DNA from: Paralithodes platypus
Lineage: Eukaryota > Arthropoda > Malacostraca > Decapoda > Lithodidae
Direction of reading: 5' to 3'
Length of the DNA stretch: 64,000 bases
Assembly (NCBI GenBank): GCA_032716605.1
Contig: CM064545.1
Span: forward strand, 5,451,199-5,515,198
Both the position numbers and the translations under genes were made by a program. This document shows positions 9,732 through 17,511 of this stretch, piece by piece. Under the pieces are notes generated by a model, which was not told where the DNA came from, ran no database searches, and saw nothing but the letters and a program-made list of their open reading frames with translations. Each line of letters opens with the position of its first letter. Position 1 is the stretch's first letter.

Positions 9732-11232
9732 TCATAAAGTACCGTTTTTTACGATGGTAATATGAAATCTCCGCTATCTCGTAGTCTTGTTTATCAGTAA
9801 CCCCTGTGAAGCCCTGTAATCGAAGAGTCTCAGCCCCTACGATTCGGTGCTTCAGTCCCACTAGTACGGACCTCTTTATAAAGGAACGTTGAGACCCTTG
9901 ATCTAGAAGTACCCGACAAACTTTGTTACTGTCATTACCTTCCATGGGAATCTGTATTGTGGGCAATATAGTGGTGTCTTGCGTGCTACCTAGTGCCACA
10001 GTTGTAGTACCCTCATTTTTGACGTCTTTGACTTTATCTGCTGTAGGACACAACTTATCAAAGTGATGTCCTTTGCAGTGGCGACAGGGCCTTAAGTATG
10101 TAGCAGTACATTGTCCCTGCTTACCATGTTCCCCACTTAGACAACCCACACATAGCTTCAATCTTTTCGCCTGTGCTAGTTTTGTCTCATTTGTTGGGTA
10201 TTTTATGCAGAAACTCCATTTATGTTTGTTGTTACATAGCTTACATAGAATCTGAGCAGGTTTCTTATACATACCCTCTTTCTTTACTTTAGTCCCCACT
10301 GTCATGCTTACTGTTCCCCTCTTCTCCACATTCTCACTCCCTCCCGACTCATACATTCTCCCTTTGTTCAACTGTAGATTATTGATCTCCTTACTGAACT
10401 GAGTTTTGAACTCCCCCAGCTCAAATGATCTTACCTTATCAAGTATTGCCATAGGAAGCTTCTGACGCAAGATAATGACTATCATTTCCTGCGTGGTAAG
10501 CCCTAGGGTATCTAGCGATCGAGTATGGCACTCCATATTTGCCCTGAAGTTTGTCAACTCATCAACCTTATACTGTGGTTCTGCGAGCCCCAACAAGGCA
10601 ACGACATGGGCCATCTTCAACTGCTCTCTATCCCCGTATGTGGACTCTAATAAGTGTACCGCTTCAAGATAACTACCACCCACTACTGCAAAACCCTCTA
10701 TTAAATGTAAGGCCTCTCCTTCCATTTGTCCCTTCAGATAGTGAAACTTGCGGACATTATCCAAAGAGGATTCATGAACCGTAGATCGAAATACGTCCCA
10801 GAAAGCTAACCACTCGGTTAACTTGCCTCCAAATGTAGGAAGATTGAGCTTTGGGAGGTGTACAGTATGTTTTGGGTCAGCCCTTCTATGGGCCTCATCA
10901 TCGCCTCCCTTCTTACTTGCGACAGCACGCTGTAATAGGTACTTCGCTCTAAAGACTGGTTCGTCATAGAGGGCGCGATTATCACACTCTGTAACTATCT
11001 CTTCCTCCTCTGTCATGTCAGCCACAATCACCTCACTCAGAGCCGTAATACGACCGTGGGTAACCTGGACGTTTTCTAATATAGCCTCCAATTCCTCTAG
11101 TTCAGCAGTAGTGATGAAAGTGTTGACGTCCACAATTAGCCTATTTATTACTCCCCGAAGTCCCGCCCTTTGATTTTTAGGGGCTTTGTTCAGCACCCCA
11201 CTAGACGGTGTCTCTTTACCGTTTTTATCCAT
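9661..11232 (-). CDS. gag: BEL/Pao gag and start of protease
   Basis: A 523-codon frame starting at ATG 11232. Residues about 120-220 look like the DUF1759 region of BEL/Pao Gag (KLNLPTFGGKLTEWLAFWDVF, read in part as LNLPTFGGKLTEWLAFWD). Three zinc knuckles follow: CKLCNNKHKWSFC, CVGCLSGEHGKQGQC and CRHCKGHHFDKLC. The start of an A17-type protease is at LLDQGSQRSFIKRS, with DQG at the active site. The frame runs off after RYFMTC, and the family continuation is found one base away in the pol frame. Gag forms the particle that packages the RNA. The preceding SGNH frame ends at 11448, leaving about 215 bp between them. Confidence 0.9.
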   Translation of the reverse strand: MDKNGKETPSSGVLNKAPKNQRAGLRGVINRLIVDVNTFITTAELEELEAILENVQVTHGRITALSEVIVADMTEEEEIVTECDNRALYDEPVFRAKYLLQRAVASKKGGDDEAHRRADPKHTVHLPKLNLPTFGGKLTEWLAFWDVFRSTVHESSLDNVRKFHYLKGQMEGEALHLIEGFAVVGGSYLEAVHLLESTYGDREQLKMAHVVALLGLAEPQYKVDELTNFRANMECHTRSLDTLGLTTQEMIVIILRQKLPMAILDKVRSFELGEFKTQFSKEINNLQLNKGRMYESGGSENVEKRGTVSMTVGTKVKKEGMYKKPAQILCKLCNNKHKWSFCIKYPTNETKLAQAKRLKLCVGCLSGEHGKQGQCTATYLRPCRHCKGHHFDKLCPTADKVKDVKNEGTTTVALGSTQDTTILPTIQIPMEGNDSNKVCRVLLDQGSQRSFIKRSVLVGLKHRIVGAETLRLQGFTGVTDKQDYEIAEISYYHRKKRYFMTCIDKHPTRICICGCEEGGTRIT

Positions 11233-11447
11233 TTTGCTTGCGAGCCTATAGGCTATGTATCTAAATATTACGTCACAAAAACAACGGCCAAATAATAGGC
11301 TACTTAAGAGACGCCAACCGGCGGACTTCTATGTTATGGAGAAAAAATAGTACACTATATAGCAATACCTACTAATGGATCATATTGAACAAGAAAAAAT
11401 GTTAGGTCAGGTCATATGTCACAGGAAGTCTGAAACGGAAAAGAAAA

Positions 11448-12149
11448 TTATTGGGGAAAGACGATGGGTGGGAAGCAGGACTTAGGCAGGCGCAATGACA
11501 CAACCCCGGCGTCCCTCTCTAGCCAACGCTTCGTTAGCCCTACAATCTTGTTATATAGGACTTGATTGGTGTCTAAGTCGAGGTGGACACCATCCTGGTC
11601 GAGGTCTCGGATGCTGAGTGTGATAGAAACAAAGCGGTGCTTCGTTTCCATTAACCGACACCTCAGGGCGCGGTTAACAGAATTTTGTATAGCCTGAAAT
11701 TCCGCCGCTGAGAACCCTCGGACTCTCGTCCGGCTCTCAATTGCCACAATCTTGCAGCTTCCTCCGGACTCACGCTCCAGATCCAGCGCCACCTCTTTAA
11801 TTGTGTCAGCTAACTCGCGGGGTACTGTGCCGGGGCGTATATCATTGCCGCCTATAAACAAAAAGATCATATGCGGCCTAAACCGTACCACTTGCCCCCA
11901 CTGGGGGGAGGCTTTCAGGGTGTCAACGGTTGCTCCCGGTACCCCGAAGTAGGTCAGCCGGAAAGTTCTTTCCCCCTCTGACGCCCGATACGACTCAGTA
12001 CCTCCGTCAGCTGCCCTTAGCCTAGTTGCATAAGAATGCCCTACTATGGCTATTCGCTGAGGTACCGGCGCCTGAGGTACAGGGAGATAGCCAAGCCCCA
12101 CCCCTCCGGGGTCCTTGCTCCTGCATCCCTGGGCTAATCCCTTGCTCAT
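11448..12149 (-). CDS. SGNH/GDSL-type hydrolase carried by the BEL/Pao element
   Basis: A 233-codon frame starting at ATG 12149, lying between the primer-binding site and gag of the BEL/Pao element, in the same orientation. From about residue 33 it shows the ordered SGNH blocks: RIAIVGHSYATRL (block I, nucleophile Ser in GHS), FGVPGATVDTL (block II Gly), IFLFIGGNDI (block III Asn in GGND), and DGVHLDLDTN near the C-terminus (block V Asp and His). All expected catalytic positions look intact. The first 30 residues are Gly/Pro-rich with no signal peptide or membrane segment. The SGNH fold is that of lipases, esterases and acetylesterases; the substrate here is unknown. A host gene captured by the element or an element-specific accessory protein both fit. 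The open frame with conserved blocks suggests it was recently under selection. Confidence 0.85.
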   Translation of the reverse strand: MSKGLAQGCRSKDPGGVGLGYLPVPQAPVPQRIAIVGHSYATRLRAADGGTESYRASEGERTFRLTYFGVPGATVDTLKASPQWGQVVRFRPHMIFLFIGGNDIRPGTVPRELADTIKEVALDLERESGGSCKIVAIESRTRVRGFSAAEFQAIQNSVNRALRCRLMETKHRFVSITLSIRDLDQDGVHLDLDTNQVLYNKIVGLTKRWLERDAGVVSLRLPKSCFPPIVFPQ

Positions 12150-12178
12150 TGCCTAAGAATCCCTTACTGGTAGCTAGT

Positions 12179-12196
12179 TCCCGGGTCTGGGCACCA
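12179..12196 (-). promoter_or_regulatory. Primer-binding site of the BEL/Pao element
   Basis: On the coding strand TGGTGCCCAGACCCGGGA starts one base inside the 5' LTR (which ends at 12198). It begins with TGG, complementary to the CCA end of a tRNA. I cannot say which tRNA without a search. Confidence 0.85.
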
Positions 12197-12197
12197 A

Positions 12198-12988
12198 TGT
12201 GGTAAACTATCAATGGAAGTTAAATATTACTAAGCTATAATGAATCAAATCAAATCAATCCAAATGAATACTCTATATCTAAATTGAATTCAATCTGAAA
12301 CAAGCTAATTTATATCCAAAGGTCTCACATAATAATTGTATATAATTATAGGGTAAGGTTATAAGGGTTAATATTAGCCAGGAATGAACTCACCAATAGT
12401 TCCACGTGGCAATGAGGCAAGGGAGAACGTTTTACCCAATATGGCGGTGGACAATGGGGAACGAGACTTCGGTCCCAAGACACGAGTCAAGTTAAAGAAA
12501 GAATAAATGATTACATGGGAATGGACATGAATAATATGCTTATCTATCAGTCAGTCACGATGTCGATGAGAGCGTCGTGATGGTGTAGTTGTGTGTATTG
12601 CTGTATGTGTATTGTGATTAGAGGCACAAAAGCACGATCAACTGAGGGCGGAAAATTAGATGTTAACTGGTTGGTGTTCGTGAAGGCTCTGGCGTACCTC
12701 AAAAGCACACCTTGCTGCCTTGGCAAACCGCCAGGAGCCCAAATTATCGTACCGCATTTAGGTTGCTCTATACGATAAATTATATTAATATATACGATAA
12801 ATTCATATATACTACATAAGACCATGGCAATATTGCTTAATAGCATATTAGGCCTTTTATAACTTAACCTATTTACAATCTTATAATATACGATCTACTC
12901 GTCCTACGTCGTGCTGTAGGAGAGATCGTGACGTCACAGAGACATACAAGATCACAAAAGAGTCATATTCTATCGTATTTATACGATA
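12198..12988 (-). repeat. BEL/Pao 5' LTR (right copy)
   Basis: Direct repeat of 5116-5906, same length of 791 bp, differing at about seven positions. It is bounded on the right by the duplicated AGAGT. It should hold the promoter of the element. Confidence 0.95.
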
Positions 12989-12993
12989 AGAGT
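12989..12993. repeat. Target-site duplication of the BEL/Pao insertion (right)
   Basis: AGAGT directly after the right LTR, identical to 5111-5115. Confidence 0.9.
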
Positions 12994-14413
12994 CCTTTCT
13001 AACTATTTCTCAAGCTAGGTCTAATGTATCGGCAAATATTATTTACTCCCTTTTCTTGGATGCTTCTCATAACCCCGTTATCCCTTGGTTAACAATTATT
13101 TAATCAGATTCCCATATGATTCTTCTTTCGTAATTACATTTACTTAATAACCTAGATCCTATACTATTGATAGCTAAGTGGCATAGAGCCTTCTCTAACA
13201 GTAACAGCTATATTCTCTCAACACTGCATCTTTTTATTTATTGATGAGTCTAATCCATTTTTCTTTATTTTGTTCTATAAGAACATGGTTGGTACCACTG
13301 GGTTTGTCTAGCATTTACCTCTCTTTAGTAAGTCTGTTGAAGGCCCATAAGGGTCCTATACAAATATTAGGTTTCTGGTCTGGAACAATCTTCACTACCC
13401 CAAGGCCGGCCAATATCTCTTCTGGAAATCGTCAGTCCCTCTTGAATTGCTTAGCTGTAGGTATGTAAGCTAGCAATGTGACGGCAAGCACCAGGATACT
13501 TGTGGTGTATCTGGTCGGCGACGAAGGCTGTGTAGGGCCAGAGGTGGACTTCACAGGATGCCGGCAAGCGAGCTGGTAGGCTTGAGCAGGCTTGCCCAAA
13601 TTCCCATCACAGTGCAGGTGAGGGCTAGGGAGGTGGCTGCTAGCAGGTGAGCCCAGTGGTGCCTGTGACAGTTGTGTCGTTTGGGGGAAGTATTGGAACG
13701 GAAGTATATAGTAAAGGTGAGGCAAGTAATCAAATTTACCCTAGTGATACGACCTACGCCAAGGCCGATTTTACACTCCAGGTACCCAGTTTAACGTATG
13801 GGTGGGACGAGGCAAACACGAGAGAAGGCCTGCCCAATGACCACTGAGCAATCCTGGTGGCTAACCAAGTTCTCAGTCTCGTGTGTTGATTGGTTGTAGG
13901 AAGCCACCAATCAGGCCCCTGAATTCATTTTAGCCACCATGAATCCAGGTACTCATTTTCGTCTGAGTGAGACGGAACTGACAGGGATGGAGTTTGTTCA
14001 ACACTCCTGGGCTACTTGAACCCTGGTGGCAAGCCAGGGAAATTTCACCCACCCCTAGGGCAACATCTGGTCAATGTCGGTACCGGGTGCAATCACCCAC
14101 CCAGCAACTGCTGTAATGGTACCAGGCGCGGTCACCCATCCAACTACTGACCAGACCCTACGTTGCTTAACCTTTCTGATATATTATCAGGGTTGCAAGC
14201 GTGTAGGCAGGGTTTCCCTCGTTTGGGGCCCCGCCCACCTCTCTTTATAGGCCCGCCTCACGAAATGGCACGCTGTGATTGGTCGAGCCAGTCTCCCGGG
14301 CCCCAGCCGCGGGTTTTGAATGTTTCTCTTTCCTCCTGACTTATATCATCATAATATATTACTGGTAGCTTGTTGCAGATGTCTTGTAGTGGCTTACGGG
14401 AGTATGAGGATTG
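12994..14413 (-). other. Continuation of the sequence interrupted by BEL; no gene
   Basis: Removing the BEL element and one AGAGT joins 5115 to 12994. No credible protein is seen. On the minus strand there is a TATA-like CTATAAAGAGAGG near 14240-14252 with a CCAAT box upstream (about 14280), and further CCAAT boxes in 14414-14647. This looks like promoter-bearing LTR sequence of gypsy-A, but that is inference. Confidence 0.35.
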
Positions 14414-14647
14414 CACCAGGAGAATAGACTTGTTGCAACCAGTAGAAACAGTTTGTGGAAGGAGCGAGAACTATTTAAAAGGTGGACGTGTAAGCGCGAC
14501 TGGCTGTGTCTGGATTTTAAGCGTCAATGGCAGCTCCTGATTGGTCGAGCCGGAGGGTGTGGCAATGTTGTGATACTCGCCAGGAATGTCAGGTACAGCT
14601 GGTTTAAAGGGATGTTCTAATCCAGCGTTCTGATTGGCTGGCCGGAT
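14414..14647 (+). repeat. Dispersed repeat, right copy (possible LTR U3 piece)
   Basis: Direct-orientation partner of 571-806. See that entry for the similarity and the alternative that it is an unrelated dispersed repeat. Confidence 0.75.
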
Positions 14648-15600
14648 TATTATTTCAAACGCATATTACAACTAAGGGTTTAATACATTAGTACCTGTTA
14701 ACATACAGCTATATTACACAAGCTCTTAGAGGGGTAGCACACGAACCATTTATGGAGAGAGTTTTATATATTTGTTTTGTTATTTATGTAATATTATTTT
14801 AAAGTTTACTCCCTAGACCTGCATCAAGGTTTTAAAAATACTCCCAAGACTCCCATTCGAGATACTTTTTTTCCGGCCCAAGCCTGCTTTCTCCAAAATT
14901 GCAAGCTTGAATCACTTGCTAGGAAAATATCGACATAAAAATGACACATACGGTTTTAAAATCGCCAAACAAATGGGGGAAAATGTCTTAAAATTCCAAA
15001 TTCGTCAAATTTCGATGGTCATCATTTCCTGGTAACATGTTTGGGTAATTTGTACTTATATTGGAAACTTGGGTGAATCTGGTAGATAGATCAAGGTAAC
15101 ATAATTATTTGTAAAGTTTACTTCAAAAGCTGCTAGACTAGAGTTAATAGTAAAAGTTTTGATGATTAAAGTGTTCGAGAGTTACAGGCTTTAGTATACT
15201 ACTGAACATCATTGTGTTACCCAATAACCAAACTTCATAAAATATATATTTGAAAATACCATACTTAAGCATTTCGCCAGAGTACTAATGACATACTTAA
15301 TATATTATAGTTGATATTGAAGAGATTCTTCTCAAGAATAATAAATGATCATCAAGGCGATAAAACAGTGTAAGGGATTCAATATATTATAAACTATGCC
15401 TTTTAGATGGCCCTGACATGGTATACATATTAGTATTACGTCTGTTTTAACACCTTGAGGATGATGACACATTTTAGCAGTATATTCTGGCTATTATTAG
15501 ACGATTGTATACAGCTTAGGCCAGACCTCTAGCAATCAAAGGGGTAAAGTCGATCTCAATTAGCCTTATGACTAGCACAGCTCCCTCCTTCACTTACTAT
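14648..15600. other. AT-rich non-coding stretch
   Basis: No gene, long repeat or RNA recognised. Confidence 0.5.
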
Positions 15601-16044
15601 TCATTTATCTTTTCCCCCTAGATATATTCTTGACTTTTTCTCCTCAGACTGATTTTACTTTAAGCTAAGGGTGGTATTTGTACAAACTAACCTAGCCTAA
15701 CCCAACCTGCCAAGCTTTTAACCTAACCCAAACCTAGCCTAGCCTATAGCCAGCCAATCTGTTTTATTATTAACTCTTGTAGATATTGTATTTGGTATCC
15801 TACTGTAGCTATATATATCTGTAATTTTAGTTGTTGCTTGCACGATCTTGTAATAACCTTTGACTGATACACTTTTTTATCTAAAAAGAGTAGGCTACTG
15901 CTTTACTAGGCTTCAGTGACACCAGGGTCATCTGTTGACACAGTATATTAACCCCTTGTGTGCAGTCACACTTTATTTTATATAATCTCTATTTGGTGAA
16001 TTGTATATTTAGTTACATATTCTGTTATACATATATTTGTTTAA

Positions 16045-16276
16045 GGTTAGGTTATCACACCTGGTAGCCTATTTCTGCGAATTTCAATTTTATTATATTC
16101 GGTTAGGCTATTCAACGCTGGTAGCCTATTATTGCGTATTTCAATTTAAAAAAACAACTTTTGGTTAGGCTATCGCCCCTGGAAGCCTAATTCTGCGTAT
16201 CTCAACATTTTTGTTTTCGGTTAGGCTATCACCCCTGATATCCTATTTCTGCGTATTTCAGCATATTTGTTTTCGG
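16045..16276 (+). repeat. Tandem repeats in the CR1-1 5' UTR
   Basis: Four units of 56-62 bp, each beginning GGTTAGG(C/T)TAT, start at 16045, 16101, 16163 and 16219, with a partial fifth at 16275. Such 5' arrays often carry the internal promoter of a LINE. Confidence 0.85.
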
Positions 16277-16279
16277 TTG

Positions 16280-16360
16280 AAGTGATTGAAGTGTTTTTAA
16301 AGTGAGTGAAGTGTTGTAAAGTGAGTGAATTGTTTTTTAAGTGAGTGAAGTGATCTGAAG
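16280..16360 (+). repeat. Short GTGAGTGAAGTG-type repeats before CR1 ORF1
   Basis: Variants of GTGAGTGAAGTG, spaced by T/A-rich bases, run directly up to the ORF1 start codon. Confidence 0.7.
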
Positions 16361-16375
16361 AAAGTGACTGTCACC

Positions 16376-17413
16376 ATGCCTCGCGCTTGTGCGAACTGCG
16401 CCGGTAGGTTTGGTGAGTCCATGTTTGCTACTATCGATCTTCAAGTCTGCCGGCTCTGCCAGCAACGAGAGAATTTTACAGTGAAATTAGATGAAGCCTA
16501 CAACAAGATCAACGTCCTCACCATGAAGCTGGAATCACTCCAAGAGTTTGTAACACTCAACGTTGGAGTGCCACAAACTTCAATTGTCACCGCAACTCCA
16601 GCAGCCACCAACGCCCCAACGTCAACTGCCAACAATTCAACGCCTACAGTAGCCATTTCAGCTGATGTTTCCGATACTCAAGATACAAATAGCGACTCTC
16701 TTCCCCCTCAAGACAACTTCCGTGTCGTGAGGAACAACGTTTGCCCCAAGACCAGGAAACACATACCGATTACCGAGTGTCAAAACCGTTTCCAGATATT
16801 CGCAGACTCAGATGACGAAGAGGAAATAGAAGAAGTCCGGCTCGTGGGAGACTCGATGATACGTGGTCAGCTCACAGAGTTTTGCGCCAGGGCACCTAAG
16901 ACCAGGAAGCGTTTTTGTATCCCTGGTGGTGGTGTGGATGACGTAGTTGCAGCAGTTGACGAAGTATCAAAGCTGGCCCCTGCAAATACAATGTACGTCA
17001 TCCACGTTGGATCCAACGATATACAGCGAACCCGGTCGGAAGATTTGCTTTTAAAGTACCAGCAGCTGATCAAGTCGTTTAAGGAGAAGTCATCAAGGAT
17101 CATCGTCTCAGGAATCGTCCCCCGGCTCGGTGTAGAGAGCCGATTTTACAACATAGCCACCAGCACAAATCGTTGTCTAGCAAACCTCTGCAGGAAGGAG
17201 AACGTGGGATTCGTCGACACCTGGGACAATTTCTACTACGATGACTATTTGTTTTCGGATGATGGAGTTCATCTGAACCAGGTGGGAGCAGCGCGTTTTG
17301 GGCGTCTTCTCAACGATGCGGTGAAGGATTTTCGGAGAAGAAATCGACTCAGCACAGGACAACCAGGAAGGAGGACCGAAGACAGCGAGGACGGCAATCT
17401 ACAAAGGAATTAA
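16376..17413 (+). CDS. CR1-like ORF1: zinc-finger, coiled-coil and SGNH hydrolase protein
   Basis: The first ATG (CACCATGCC, 16376) gives about 345 residues. The N-terminus has two CxxC pairs (CANC, CRLC) about 20 residues apart, consistent with a small zinc finger. A leucine-containing coiled-coil-like stretch follows (TVKLDEAYNKINVLTMKLES), then a Thr/Ala/Ser-rich linker. From about residue 160 an SGNH domain appears: VRLVGDSMIRGQL (block I GDS), IPGGGVDD (block II), VIHVGSNDIQ (block III), SDDGVHLNQVGAARF (block V). ORF1 proteins with an esterase domain are known from CR1-like LINEs and are thought to work in RNP assembly or membrane interaction. ORF2 begins shortly downstream in another frame. 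Intact in this copy. Confidence 0.9.
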   Translation: MPRACANCAGRFGESMFATIDLQVCRLCQQRENFTVKLDEAYNKINVLTMKLESLQEFVTLNVGVPQTSIVTATPAATNAPTSTANNSTPTVAISADVSDTQDTNSDSLPPQDNFRVVRNNVCPKTRKHIPITECQNRFQIFADSDDEEEIEEVRLVGDSMIRGQLTEFCARAPKTRKRFCIPGGGVDDVVAAVDEVSKLAPANTMYVIHVGSNDIQRTRSEDLLLKYQQLIKSFKEKSSRIIVSGIVPRLGVESRFYNIATSTNRCLANLCRKENVGFVDTWDNFYYDDYLFSDDGVHLNQVGAARFGRLLNDAVKDFRRRNRLSTGQPGRRTEDSEDGNLQRN

Positions 17414-17511
17414 ATACTAATCCGTCAAGAACCGCGAATTTGGATAAAGCTCCACCAACACGACCCAAATTCAAAACCGTCAGGGATAACGACCGAGGAC
17501 CGAGGACAGCC

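Larger units (their letters stand above)
5116..12988 (-). mobile_element. Full-length BEL/Pao LTR retrotransposon with an SGNH hydrolase frame
   Basis: A 7873-bp element on the minus strand, bounded by two 791-bp LTRs and a perfect AGAGT duplication. Internal order on the coding strand: primer-binding site, SGNH hydrolase frame, gag with DUF1759-like region and three zinc knuckles, protease, Pao-type reverse transcriptase and RNase H, integrase, polypurine tract. I counted about 7 differences between the LTRs (about 0.9%), so the insertion is young. The large frames lack internal stops; the only visible defect is a frame change inside the protease. It interrupts the older gypsy-A element. Confidence 0.93.

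Noticed and set aside
15690..15760. Telomere-like CCTAACC words (also 34980-35080)
   Set aside because: Too degenerate and short to be an interstitial (TTAGG)n array.
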